DNA of 64,000 nucleotides from Amycolatopsis suaedae (GTDB taxonomy: Bacteria; Actinomycetota; Actinomycetes; Mycobacteriales; Pseudonocardiaceae). A program made the position numbers and the translations under genes. The notes beneath the pieces were generated by a model. That model was not told the DNA's origin. It saw only the letters and a program-made list of their open reading frames with translations, and made no database searches. Of the stretch, positions 16,119 through 25,596 are shown piece after piece. The DNA is taken from contig NZ_SFCC01000017.1 in the NCBI RefSeq assembly GCF_004214935.1, forward strand, positions 1 to 64,000. The letters run 5' to 3'. The first letter of the stretch is position 1. Every line of letters starts with the position of its first letter.

Positions 16119-16552
16119 AAGCTCGTGAAGGCCACCTTCACCACGTCACACGTCAGGGTCCCGGCGAGGTCCGGAGTCGTGGGCGATTGCCGTGAGGGCC
16201 CCCTTCACGGCATCAGACGCCACCACATCCGCCCTCACCCCGGGCACACCCGCCCCACCAGCCTCAAACACCACAACCACCCCACCAGCCACCACGAACG
16301 AGACAACCCACCGAGCACCAGAGCACGTGAAGGCCACCATCACCACGTCACACGTAATGAAGGTGGCCTTCACGAGCTTGACCTCAGGGCGCCACGTGAG
16401 AACCCGATCCACATCGTGAGTTCTGCGCTCACGCACGCGAGTTCTGCGTTCCGGCCCGCGAGTTCTGCGCTCGGGACCACCACCCACCCCGCCGGACACC
16501 CACTCTGCCGGACCCTGACGTGCGACGTGGTGAAGGTGGCCTTCACGAGCTT
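16119..16552. repeat. MITE-like element with 43-bp terminal inverted repeats
   Basis: The left end (16119-16161) and right end (16510-16552) are inverted copies differing at one of 43 positions. Each contains GTGAAGG-CCA-CCTTCAC and runs on through CACGTCAGGGTCC. The interior holds a nested inverted pair (about 16327-16373), a variant GTGAGGG-CCC-CCTTCAC at 16192-16208 and three 21-bp tandem units. No gene lies inside. The right end stops at the last base of the adjacent stop codon. Confidence 0.75.
16418..16480 (+). repeat. Three 21-bp tandem units (GAGTTCTGCG...)
   Basis: Units begin at 16418, 16439 and 16460, each with GAGTTCTGCG followed by 11 variable bases. The same block recurs inverted at 59992-60095 and as a partial copy near 26520-26558. 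The spacing of two helical turns is notable. No flanking cas genes or spacers are seen. Confidence 0.7.
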
Positions 16553-17205
16553 CAGCCGAGGCCGGTGCCGCCGATGTCGTCGGCGGGGCGCTTGGTCAGC
16601 CGGTAGAACAGCAACGCCCCGGTCTCCCGGAAGATGTACTTGGCCTGCGTCTCGCGGGTCTGCACGATCGGGCCGCTGTGGGTGGGCGACGTCCACGCCT
16701 CCAGGCCCTCGTCGCGGGCCATCGTGCGGGCACGCAGCGAGTGCCACGGGTCGCTGACGATCACCGCCGTGTTCCAGCCACGCCGCCGCACCTCGTCGGC
16801 GACGGCCCGCAGGGTGCCCAGGGTGTCGCTGCCCTCCCCGACGACGATGCTGCGCTCGGCGGGCACTCCCCGGTCCACCAGCCAGCGCGCGCCGGCCTCG
16901 CCTTCGGTGAACCGGTCGCCGTCCTTGCTGCCGCCCGAGGTGAGCACGTAGCCGGCCACCCCGGACTCGAACAGTTCCTTGGCGTGCACCAGCCGCGCCC
17001 GCAGGATCTCCGACGGTTTCCCGTTGTACTGCGCGGCACCGAGCACGACGATCACGTCGGCCTTGGCACGGTCGTCGACGCGGGCGACCTCCCACACGCG
17101 GAAGGCCGTGCCGCCGACCACCAGCAGCACGATCAGCAGCGACCCGAGCACGGCACGCCGCACCCAGCGGCCCGCGCTCACCTGTCCCGCTGCTCGATGT
17201 GTCAC
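16552..17205 (-). CDS. DUF218 / SanA-YdcF family membrane protein
   Basis: The 217-aa protein has one N-terminal transmembrane helix (AVLGSLLIVLLVVGGTAFRVW, about 16-36) and a DUF218 domain: ADVIVVLGAAQYNGKPSEILRARLVHA, YVLTSGGSKDGD, EGSDTLGTLRAVADEV and VIVSDPWHSLRA. Relatives such as SanA affect envelope barrier function, and a role in envelope metabolism is inferred. A GTG at 17205 follows AGGA. The stop codon abuts a terminal inverted repeat of the MITE-like element. Confidence 0.82.
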   Translation of the reverse strand: MTHRAAGQVSAGRWVRRAVLGSLLIVLLVVGGTAFRVWEVARVDDRAKADVIVVLGAAQYNGKPSEILRARLVHAKELFESGVAGYVLTSGGSKDGDRFTEGEAGARWLVDRGVPAERSIVVGEGSDTLGTLRAVADEVRRRGWNTAVIVSDPWHSLRARTMARDEGLEAWTSPTHSGPIVQTRETQAKYIFRETGALLFYRLTKRPADDIGGTGLG

Positions 17206-17236
17206 GGTGAAATCCTGACAGACTAACCGTCCGTAA

Positions 17237-17841
17237 CTACAGCCAGCCGCGTTCCTCGGCGAGCCGCGCGGCCTCGGCCCTGGTGCGGGCGCCGGTCTTG
17301 CCGATGGCCGATGACAGATGGTTGCGGACCGTCCCGTCGGACAGCCGCAACCGCCGCGCCACGTCGGCGACGGTCGAGCCGTCACTGGCCGCCCGCAACA
17401 CATCCTGCTCCCGCGCGGTGAGCGGGCTCACCCCGGTGGCCAGCGATTCCGCGGCCAGCGCGGGATCCACCACCCGGAGTCCACTGTGGACACGACGGAC
17501 GGCGTCGACGAGCTGCTCGGGCGGGCTGTCCTTGACGACGAACCCCGCAGCACCCGCGGCCATGGCCCTGGCCAGGTAGCCGGGCCTGCCGAACGTCGTG
17601 CAGATGATCACCCGGCACTCCGGCAGCGCGGCCCGCAACTGCGCCGCGGCGTCCAGCCCGTTGCCGTCGGGCATCTGCACGTCCAGCAACGCGACGTCCG
17701 GAGTGGACTCCCGCGCCGCGGGCACCACCTGCGCGGCCGAACCGACCTGCGCGACGACCTCGATGTCGGCCTCCAGTCCCAGCATCGCGGCCAGCGCGCC
17801 ACGCACCAGCGCCTGGTCGTCGGCCAGCAGCACCCTGATCA

Positions 17842-17842
<1 letters not shown>
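17237..17842 (-). CDS. LuxR/NarL family response regulator
   Basis: The 201-aa protein has a receiver domain (MIRVLLADDQALVRGALAAML, phospho-acceptor Asp in VALLDVQMPDGNG, the conserved Lys in FVVKDSPPEQL) and a C-terminal LuxR helix-turn-helix (LTAREQDVLRAASDGSTVADVARRLRLSDGTVRNHLSSAIGKTGARTRAEAA). Its ATG overlaps the TGA of the histidine-kinase gene. It is the last of four coupled genes and presumably regulates the operon's ABC exporter, binding near the palindrome at 20688. Confidence 0.93.
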
Positions 17843-18963
<1,121 letters not shown>

Positions 18964-18964
18964 G

Positions 18965-19705
18965 TCACCCTCGCGCACTGTCCCTGCGGTACCGACGGAC
19001 CACTATCGCACCGAGCACCACCGTCCACCCGGCGAGGACGGCGGCCGCGCCGAGCAGGTCCACCGACAGGTCGGCGGTCACCGCTCCCCTGCCGATCTGG
19101 GTGAGCCAGTAGGTGGGCAGCACCGGCGACACCTCACGCAGCCAGTCCGGCATGGCGTCGATGGGCACGAACAGCCCGCCCGCGAACCCGAAGACCATCA
19201 TCACCAGGATGCTGATGCCCTGCATGGAGTCCGGAGTGGCGAACTGCCCGATCACCAGACCGAGCAGCACCAGCGGGATCGCGCCGAGCCAGCTGCCGGC
19301 CACCACCCTGACCCAGCCCGCCGGATCCAGGCTCACGCCCTCGACCAGCACGCCGACCACCGGCACCAGGATCAGCGCGGGCAGCGTGACCAGCATCCCC
19401 GCCAGCGTCTTGCCGCCGAGGTAGCCGCCGCCGGACAGCGGGGTGAGCCGCAGCTGCCGCTGCCAGCCCCCGGCCCGCTCCAGCGCGAGCCTGCCACCGC
19501 CGGTCAGCGCCGCGCCGAACGCGCCGTAGACCATCATGTTCACCATGAACACCCCGGCCAGCTGCTCGCGGTGCGGGGTCTCCCCCTGCAGGAACACGTT
19601 GGCCTGCAAGAGGAACAGCACGACCGGGAAGGCGACGGCGAGTACCACGTACCGCGTCGACCGGAACGTCCGGCGGATCTCCAGGGTCAGGTAGGTCAAG
19701 CTCAT
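18965..19705 (-). CDS. ABC-2 type transporter permease
   Basis: The 246-aa protein has six predicted membrane helices (for example YVVLAVAFPVVLFLLQANVF and ISILVMMVFGFAGGLFVP) and the ABC-2 signature region near GLFVPIDAMPDWLREVSPVLPTYWLTQIGRGA. Its ATG overlaps the ATPase stop (ATGA). With the ATPase it should form an exporter for lipids, peptides or antibiotics. The substrate is not evident from sequence. Confidence 0.9.
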   Translation of the reverse strand: MSLTYLTLEIRRTFRSTRYVVLAVAFPVVLFLLQANVFLQGETPHREQLAGVFMVNMMVYGAFGAALTGGGRLALERAGGWQRQLRLTPLSGGGYLGGKTLAGMLVTLPALILVPVVGVLVEGVSLDPAGWVRVVAGSWLGAIPLVLLGLVIGQFATPDSMQGISILVMMVFGFAGGLFVPIDAMPDWLREVSPVLPTYWLTQIGRGAVTADLSVDLLGAAAVLAGWTVVLGAIVVRRYRRDSARG

Positions 19706-20628
19706 CGGGCCGGCTCCGTTTCGGTGGTCAGCGACAGGAAGGCGTCCTCCAGCCCGGCCGCGGCGACCTCGATGTCGTAGGCGTGGCCGTACCGCGACAG
19801 CAGGGCGCGCAGGGTGCGGTCGGAGTCGTCACTGGACAGCGTCGCCCGGTCGGCCCGCAGGTCGACGGCCGTGACGCCGGGCAGGGCGAGCAGTTCGGGC
19901 TCGCCAGCACCGGGCACGACGGCCCGGACGGTGCGGCCACCGGCCAGCGCCCGCACGGTCGCCACCGTGCCGTCGGCGACGATCCGGCCCGACCGCAGGA
20001 ACACCACCCGGTCGGCGAACTCCTCGGCCTCCTCCAGGTAGTGGGTGGCGAACAGCACGGTGCGGCCGGTGTCGGTGTACTCGCGCATGGACCGCCAGAA
20101 CTCACGGCGGGCGCCGACGTCCATCGCCGCGGTCGGCTCGTCGAGCACCAGCAGGTCGGGGTCGCTGACCAGGGCGATGGCGAAGCGCACCCGCTGCTTC
20201 TGCCCGCCGGACAGCTTGCTGCCGCGCCGCCCTGCCAGCTCGGTCAGCCCGCAGCGGCGCAGCACCTCGCCGGCCGGCATGGCGTTGCGGTGCAGCGAGC
20301 CGACCATGGCGATCATCTCGGCCACGGTGGCGTCGTCGAGCAGGGTCGCACCCTGCAGCATGGCGCCGATCGCTCCGTCGGCGACCGCGTCGGCGGGCGA
20401 CCTGCCGAACACGGTCACCGTGCCGGAGTCCGGTGTGGACAGTCCGAGCAGCATGTCCACAGTGGTCGATTTGCCCGCGCCGTTGGGGCCGAGCAGCGCG
20501 ACCACCTCGCCGGGCGCGATGGTCAGGTCGACGCCGTCGACGGCGCGGACCTCCCCGTAGTGCTTGCGCAGCCCGGCCAGATGGACCGCGGCTCCGGCGG
20601 ACACCTCGTCAGCAACGTTTTTCCTCAT
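19702..20628 (-). CDS. ABC transporter ATP-binding protein (DrrA/CcmA type)
   Basis: The 308-aa ATPase has Walker A GPNGAGKST, Q-loop, signature LSGGQKQRVRFAIAL, Walker B LLVLDEPTAAMD and an H-loop in FATHYLEEAEEFADRV, plus a C-terminal extension of the drug-exporter type. It is the first gene of the ATPase-permease-kinase-regulator operon. All four junctions overlap or touch, indicating a single transcript. A palindrome 60-71 bases upstream of its ATG is a candidate response-regulator site. Confidence 0.93.
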   Translation of the reverse strand: MRKNVADEVSAGAAVHLAGLRKHYGEVRAVDGVDLTIAPGEVVALLGPNGAGKSTTVDMLLGLSTPDSGTVTVFGRSPADAVADGAIGAMLQGATLLDDATVAEMIAMVGSLHRNAMPAGEVLRRCGLTELAGRRGSKLSGGQKQRVRFAIALVSDPDLLVLDEPTAAMDVGARREFWRSMREYTDTGRTVLFATHYLEEAEEFADRVVFLRSGRIVADGTVATVRALAGGRTVRAVVPGAGEPELLALPGVTAVDLRADRATLSSDDSDRTLRALLSRYGHAYDIEVAAAGLEDAFLSLTTETEPAR

Positions 20629-20687
20629 GCCACGAGCGTGCCGCCGGGGCGGCTCACGCTCGCAGGCCGGGCGTCACGATCTCACCA

Positions 20688-20699
20688 TGACAAATGTCA
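20688..20699 (-). promoter_or_regulatory. Candidate response-regulator operator (TGACA-N2-TGTCA)
   Basis: A perfect 12-bp inverted repeat TGACATTTGTCA lies just upstream of the ABC/two-component operon and overlaps the last codon of the adjacent secreted-protein gene. Its position fits an operator for the NarL-type regulator of the same operon. The assignment is inference. Confidence 0.45.
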
Positions 20700-20963
20700 G
20701 GGCAGCTCGGTACAGCTCAGTTGCACCGGAAGCAGGCCGTACAACGCCGTCTCCGTGGAGCACATGGCGTTGGCCTGGCTCTGCGGCGCAGGCTTGCAGC
20801 CGATACCCACCGGCAGGTAGCCGAACAGCAGCTCCAGCAACGACAACGAGTCGCAGTCGTAGTAGTCGTAGCCCGGGGGTGGCGTCTCCTGGGCGGAGGC
20901 GGCCGGCGCGGCGAGCGACGCGGCAACCAGCGTGGTGGCTGCGACCATGGCGATCCTGCGCAT
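20697..20963 (-). CDS. Small secreted protein with four cysteines, 88 aa
   Basis: An ATG at 20963 sits behind GGGGAG. A Sec signal peptide (MRRIAMVAATTLVAASLAAPAASA) precedes a mature chain of about 64 residues with four cysteines, enough for two disulfides. Two short segments look like internal repeats (LLFGYLPVGIGC and ALYGLLPVQLSC). A tyrosine/proline patch (PPPGYDYYDCD) follows the cleavage site. I do not recognise the family. It lies upstream of the ABC/two-component operon on the same strand but with its own ribosome site. Confidence 0.75.
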   Translation of the reverse strand: MRRIAMVAATTLVAASLAAPAASAQETPPPGYDYYDCDSLSLLELLFGYLPVGIGCKPAPQSQANAMCSTETALYGLLPVQLSCTELP

Positions 20964-21081
20964 GATGACTCCCCTTTCCCCTGGCGGGATTTCGGTGATC
21001 ACGGGGATAACCACGCGCCGTTCGCCACAAACGAACACCGGCCCAGGTCCACCGGAGTAGGTGACGGTGCAGGATGGACCG

Positions 21082-21570
21082 ATGACGACCGAGCCGTTCG
21101 CCGACACGATCACCCTGCCCGACGGCACCGCGGTCCGCGGGCGCGGACGGCGGCAGGGCCTGCCGGCCGGACCGTTGCCCGACTACGGCCTCTACCTCGG
21201 TCACAGCCCGGACGCGCCACACCGGCCGCTGCTGCGGCTGGAGAAGGTGTGGCGGCCGGGCTGGGCCGCCGACTGGATCACCTGGCCCGACTTCCGCACG
21301 CCCCGCGACGCGACCGCGGCCGCCGCGCTCATCGAGCACGCCCACGAACGCGCCAGGGCGGGCGACCGGGTCGAGATCGCGTGCTACGGCGGAACCGGGC
21401 GCACCGGCACCGTCATCGCCTGCCTGGCGGTGCTCGCCGGGCACCCGGCCGCCGGCGCCGTCGAGTGGACCCGGCGCCACTACCGCCCGAAGGCCGTGGA
21501 GACCCGGGGACAGCGGCGCTGGGTCGAGTGGTTCGCCGGGTACCGGGCGGCGGCCGTCAGCAGCCGATGA
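21082..21570 (+). CDS. Protein-tyrosine-phosphatase-like protein
   Basis: The 162-aa protein has the Cys-based phosphatase loop IACYGGTGRTGTVIACLAVL (C-x5-R-T) and an upstream aspartate region (WITWPDFRTPRDA) that could supply the general acid. The central helix after the P-loop and the WTRRHYRPKAVETRGQRRWV end fit small actinobacterial PTP-like proteins. The start is ATG 21082. The gene is convergent with glyS and the two ends overlap by 14 bases. The substrate is unknown and the phosphatase activity is inferred. Confidence 0.8.
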   Translation: MTTEPFADTITLPDGTAVRGRGRRQGLPAGPLPDYGLYLGHSPDAPHRPLLRLEKVWRPGWAADWITWPDFRTPRDATAAAALIEHAHERARAGDRVEIACYGGTGRTGTVIACLAVLAGHPAAGAVEWTRRHYRPKAVETRGQRRWVEWFAGYRAAAVSSR

Positions 21571-22942
21571 GCCGCGCGGCCAGGTACGACTCGACCTTGT
21601 CCAGCGCGATCCGCTCCTGCTGCATCGTGTCGCGCTCGCGGATGGTGACCGCGTTGTCCTCCAGCGAGTCGAAGTCGACCGTCACGCAGAACGGCGTGCC
21701 GATCTCGTCCTGGCGGCGGTAGCGCTTGCCGATCGCCCCGGCGTCGTCGAAGTCGGCCGACCAGTGCCTGCGCAGCGCGGCGGCGAGGTCGCGGGCCTTC
21801 GGCGTCAGGTCGGCGTTGCGCGACAGCGGCAGCACGGCGACCTTGTACGGCGAGAGCCGGTAGTCCAGCCGCAGCACCACGCGCTTGTCGACGCCGCCCT
21901 TGGCGTTGGGTGCCTCGTCCTCGGCGTAGGCGTCGACCAGGAAGGCCATCATCGACCGGCCCACACCGGCCGCCGGCTCGATGACGAACGGGCGGTAACG
22001 CTGCCCGGAAGCCTGGTCGAAGTAGGACAGGTCCACGCCGGAGTGGTTGGAGTGCGTGGTCAGGTCGAAGTCGGTCCGGTTGGCGATGCCCTCCAGCTCA
22101 CCCCACTCCTGGCCGCTGAAGCCGAAGCGGTACTCGATGTCGACGGTCCGCTTCGAGTAGTGCGACAGCTTTTCCTTGGGGTGCTCGTAGTGGCGCAGGT
22201 TGTCCTGCTTGATCCCCAGGTCGGTGTACCACTCGGTGCGGGTGTCGATCCAGCGCTGGTGCCACACCTCGTCCTCGCCCGGCTCGACGAAGAACTCCAT
22301 CTCCATCTGCTCGAACTCGCGGGTGCGGAAGATGAAGTTGCCCGGCGTGATCTCGTTGCGGAACGACTTGCCGATCTGGCCGATGCCGAACGGCAGCTTC
22401 TTGCGCGAGGTCGTCTGCACGTTGAGGAAGTTGACGAAGATGCCCTGCGCCGTCTCCGGCCGCAGGTACGCCAGGCCCTCCTCGGTCTCGACCGGGCCGA
22501 GGTGGGTCTTGAGCAGGCCGTTGAACTCACGCGGCTCGGTGTACTGGCCGCGGGTGCCGCAGTTGGGGCACGGCACGTCGCTCAGGTCGCCCTCGACGAC
22601 CTCCTTGCCGGTGCGCTCGGCGTACTCCTCCGACAGGTGGTCGGCCCGGTAGCGGCGGTGGCAGGACAGGCATTCGACCAGCGGGTCGACGAACGCGTCG
22701 ACGTGGCCGGACGCCGTCCACACCTGGCGGGGCAGGATCACCGAGGAGTCCAGGCCGACGACGTCGTCGCGGCCCTGCACCATGGCCTTCCACCACTGGC
22801 GCTTGATGTTCTCCTTCAGCTCGACGCCCAGCGGACCGTAGTCCCACGCCGACCGGGTTCCGCCGTAGATCTCCCCGCACGGAAAGACGAAACCACGACG
22901 CTTGCAGAGACTGACTACGGTCTCGATGGTGTTGGCGGGCAC
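21557..22942 (-). CDS. glyS: Glycyl-tRNA synthetase (homodimeric type)
   Basis: The 461-aa class II synthetase charges tRNA-Gly. Motif 1 lies around PLGVELKENIKRQWW, motif 2 in GKSFRNEITPGNFIFRTREFEQMEMEFF, and motif 3 in FVIEPAAGVGRSMMAFLVDAY. The N-terminus (IETVVSLCKRRGFVFPCGEIYGGTRSAWDYGPLG) is diagnostic of the alpha2 form. Four cysteines in CLSCHRRY...CPNCGTRG may bind zinc. It starts at GTG 22942. I looked for a T-box in the roughly 100-base upstream gap and saw none. Confidence 0.98.
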   Translation of the reverse strand: MPANTIETVVSLCKRRGFVFPCGEIYGGTRSAWDYGPLGVELKENIKRQWWKAMVQGRDDVVGLDSSVILPRQVWTASGHVDAFVDPLVECLSCHRRYRADHLSEEYAERTGKEVVEGDLSDVPCPNCGTRGQYTEPREFNGLLKTHLGPVETEEGLAYLRPETAQGIFVNFLNVQTTSRKKLPFGIGQIGKSFRNEITPGNFIFRTREFEQMEMEFFVEPGEDEVWHQRWIDTRTEWYTDLGIKQDNLRHYEHPKEKLSHYSKRTVDIEYRFGFSGQEWGELEGIANRTDFDLTTHSNHSGVDLSYFDQASGQRYRPFVIEPAAGVGRSMMAFLVDAYAEDEAPNAKGGVDKRVVLRLDYRLSPYKVAVLPLSRNADLTPKARDLAAALRRHWSADFDDAGAIGKRYRRQDEIGTPFCVTVDFDSLEDNAVTIRERDTMQQERIALDKVESYLAARLIGC

Positions 22943-23044
22943 TCCACGCTCCGTGACATGCGGGGACGGTTATCGGACTGAAGAGTTACCAGGGTATCCG
23001 CACCGTTTCCGCGCGCCCACGAGGGGTTTGCCGGTTACCGAACG

Positions 23045-23725
23045 TCAGGGGCGCTTGACGAGTTCCGCGGTGACGATGCGGTTGTCGCGGTAGCCGTCGG
23101 TGCCGCCCACGTAGTCGCCGCCGCAGGTCACCAGCACCAGCCGGTGGTCGCCGTCCTGGCCGAACAGCTCGGCGGCCTGCGCGGGCAGGTCGTCCTTGTG
23201 CACGGTGACGATGTCGGTCACCTTGTACAGCCACTGGCCGCCGGAGGAGTCGATGACGCTGACCTCCTGGCCGTTGCGGCTGCGCCACAGCTCGTCGAAC
23301 GGGCCCTTCTTGCCCTTCCAGTTGACGTGGCCGGACAGCAGCGCGGCGCCCTTGCTGGCGCCCAGCCCGGCGCCCCACCAGGTGGCCTCGTCCAGGCCCT
23401 CCGGGATCGGCAGTGTGCCGTCCGGGGTGAGTTCGCGGCGCACCAGCGTCGCGGTGCCGCCCTCGGGGAGCTTGATCGTCCCCGGCTGCTGGCCCTTCGG
23501 GGTGTCGGCCTGCTGGCCGGGTGCGGCCTCGCCGGCGGCGGGCCCGCCCTGCGCGGTGCCGGCGGTCTCGTCGCCGCCGGTGAACACGAGCACCCCGGCG
23601 ACCACGGCGGCCACCAGCACGACCGCGAGCCCGCCGAGGATCCACGGCAGCTTGCGGCGGCGTGGCTGCTCGGGCTCGGGGTACTCCTCGTCGTCGTACT
23701 GCGGGTAGCCGTAGTGGTCAGTCAC
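23045..23725 (-). CDS. Class F-like sortase (first of tandem pair)
   Basis: The 226-aa protein has a cytoplasmic tail rich in Pro/Glu/Arg, a transmembrane helix (about 27-48) and a sortase beta-barrel with His133 (LLSGHVNW), the nucleophile Cys201 (LVLVTCGGDYV) and Arg216 (GYRDNRIV). The GTG at 23725 is chosen because AGTGAGG precedes it. It should cleave sorting signals and attach proteins at the cell surface. It lies downstream of a closely related sortase and a secreted protein, with an 80-base gap that could hold its own promoter. Confidence 0.9.
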   Translation of the reverse strand: MTDHYGYPQYDDEEYPEPEQPRRRKLPWILGGLAVVLVAAVVAGVLVFTGGDETAGTAQGGPAAGEAAPGQQADTPKGQQPGTIKLPEGGTATLVRRELTPDGTLPIPEGLDEATWWGAGLGASKGAALLSGHVNWKGKKGPFDELWRSRNGQEVSVIDSSGGQWLYKVTDIVTVHKDDLPAQAAELFGQDGDHRLVLVTCGGDYVGGTDGYRDNRIVTAELVKRP

Positions 23726-23805
23726 GGGAGACCTCACTCCTTGTCAGCGAACGAGCCCGGTAGGCCACTAATATGGCGTACCCCGGATGAGGGACGTGCG
23801 CCGGG

Positions 23806-24453
23806 TCACGGTTTGGCGATCAGCTGTGCGATGACGATGCGGTTGTCCCGGTAGCCGTCGGTGCCGCCGACGTAGTCGCCGCCGCAGGTCACCAGGACCA
23901 GGCGGTGCGCGCCGTCCGGCCCGAACAGTTCCTCGGCCCTGGCCGGCAAGTCGTTCTTGTGCACGGTGACGATCCCGGTCACCCGGTAGAGCCACCGTCC
24001 GCCGGTCGTGTCGACGACGCTGACGTCCTGCCCGGGCACGGTGCGCCACAGCTCGTCGAACGGGCCGGGCCGCGAGTTCCAGTTGACGTGACCGGACAGC
24101 AGCGCCGCACCGTTCGGCGCGCCCAGCTTCACGCCCCACCAGGTGGCTTCCGCGAGGCCGTCCGGGATGGGCAGCACGCCGTCGTCGGTGACCTCCCTGC
24201 GCACCAGCGTCGCGGTACCGCCCTCGGGCAGGCGGACGGTTCCGGGCGGCTGACCCGGGCCGGGCACGCCCTCCCCCAGTGCCGACGCGGGCAGCTGGCT
24301 GCCGGACGGCGGTGGCGCCGCGGCGGGCCCGGCGTCACCGGCGAGACCGCTGAACGCGAGCACCCAGACCCCGGCTCCGGCCGCGACCAGCGCGCCGAGT
24401 GCGAGCAGGGCCGCGACCACACGGTCGCGGCGGGAACGCTCGCCCTCGGCCAT
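23806..24453 (-). CDS. Class F-like sortase (second of tandem pair)
   Basis: The 215-aa paralogue of the neighbouring sortase is nearly identical over the catalytic core (LPEGGTATLVRRE, WWG, GAALLSGHVNW, VLVTCGGDYVGGTDGYRDNRIV). Catalytic residues are His122, Cys190 and Arg205, with the transmembrane helix at about 11-34. The long acidic N-tail of the first sortase is missing. Its ATG overlaps the stop of the upstream secreted-protein gene (ATGA), so the two are coupled and the secreted protein is its likely client. Confidence 0.9.
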   Translation of the reverse strand: MAEGERSRRDRVVAALLALGALVAAGAGVWVLAFSGLAGDAGPAAAPPPSGSQLPASALGEGVPGPGQPPGTVRLPEGGTATLVRREVTDDGVLPIPDGLAEATWWGVKLGAPNGAALLSGHVNWNSRPGPFDELWRTVPGQDVSVVDTTGGRWLYRVTGIVTVHKNDLPARAEELFGPDGAHRLVLVTCGGDYVGGTDGYRDNRIVIAQLIAKP

Positions 24454-25475
24454 CAGGCGGGTGGCCGGCGCCGCCGCAACACGGCGACGGCCGCCACGCC
24501 GAGGACGGCTCCGGTGCCGAGCAGGCCGTAACCCAGGAGGTCGTCACCGCCGGGGTCCGTGCCCGCGGGCACCTTCGTGGGCACCTTGGGCTTGGCCGGC
24601 GGGGCCGCGGCGCCGCTGAAGTTCTTCGGCACCGAGCAGCTCACCCCGCCCAGGACCATGCGGGTCTTCACGTCGGCGGTCTGGCCGTCGCCGCGCACGA
24701 CGTGGCTGACGATCTCGACCAGCCACCCGCCGACGGCGGTGGCGTCGCCCGCCCGCCACTGGTCTTGCCGCAGCAGTTCGTCGAACCGGGTGACGCGGCG
24801 GATGGTGAGGTCGGAGGTGGTCTTGTCCTTGTCGATGCCGGGCACGGCCGTCGGCGGGCCGAACGGCAGGCCTTTCAGCGACAGCGGCGTACTGCCCTCG
24901 GGCACCGAGACCTGGTCGAGGCCGGTGTCGGTGCGTACCCAGAGCCGGTCGACGGTCGACGACGCGGTCAGCGCACCGGGCCGGGCGCACTCGACCGAGG
25001 TGCGGGCGCGCTGCATCGCCAGGACGGTGTTGTCGATCGGCCGGTCACCGCCGATGGCCTGGTCCTGCAGGGCGTAGTTGGTCTCGGCGACGGCGGCCGG
25101 CACGGTGTCCTGGCGCAGCGCGGCGGTCACGGCGTGGGCGCGGCTGCCGACACCGTCCGGGTAGGGGCCGGGCGCGGCGAACTGGCCGAGGTGGACGAGG
25201 TAGTTCTCGCCGAGCGCCTTGCGCTCGCCCGCGTCGCGGGGCACCAGGTTGCGGCTGGGGGTGAGCCGGGACTGGCCGGGGGTGGTGGGCGACTTCTGCG
25301 TCTCGGTGATGACCGTTCCGGCCTGGGGTCCCTCTCCGACTCTGACGGCGATGGCGTTGGCGAACGACACCGGCCCGGTGCGTTCGTCGACCGGCGTCTG
25401 GGCCGCCGACGCGCCGGGAAGGGCCAGCAGAGCCGTCACCGAAACCGCCGCGGCGGCGAGCAACCTCGTCGTCAT
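24453..25475 (-). CDS. Secreted, C-terminally anchored surface protein
   Basis: The 340-aa protein has a signal peptide (MTTRLLAAAAVSVTALLALPGASA), a large extracellular part with two cysteines, a Pro/Lys linker (PPAKPKVPTKVPAG), then a hydrophobic helix (LLGYGLLGTGAVLGVAAVAVL) and a terminal RRRRPPA. This is the layout of a cell-wall sorting signal, but no canonical LPxTG is present before the helix. The adjoining VPAGTDPGG is the nearest resemblance. ATG 25475 is chosen. The 4-base overlap with a sortase gene supports it as a sortase client. No enzymatic domain is recognised. Confidence 0.72.
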   Translation of the reverse strand: MTTRLLAAAAVSVTALLALPGASAAQTPVDERTGPVSFANAIAVRVGEGPQAGTVITETQKSPTTPGQSRLTPSRNLVPRDAGERKALGENYLVHLGQFAAPGPYPDGVGSRAHAVTAALRQDTVPAAVAETNYALQDQAIGGDRPIDNTVLAMQRARTSVECARPGALTASSTVDRLWVRTDTGLDQVSVPEGSTPLSLKGLPFGPPTAVPGIDKDKTTSDLTIRRVTRFDELLRQDQWRAGDATAVGGWLVEIVSHVVRGDGQTADVKTRMVLGGVSCSVPKNFSGAAAPPAKPKVPTKVPAGTDPGGDDLLGYGLLGTGAVLGVAAVAVLRRRRPPA

Positions 25476-25596
25476 CTCTCCTCGAACCCCTGTCCGCAAC
25501 GAACCCGCGAGTGGTTCGCACCACACGCGGCGGAAATGAAACTCTCACACATCCCGGGGGTCAAGTCACGCCGCTGCTGCATCCGCGTGACGCTGT

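Noticed and set aside
16418..16480. Possible CRISPR array
   Set aside because: Repeat period is 21 bases with no room for spacers, units are imperfect, and no cas gene is in the window.
22943..23044. T-box riboswitch before glyS
   Set aside because: No specifier stem or T-box consensus can be found in the roughly 100-base gap.
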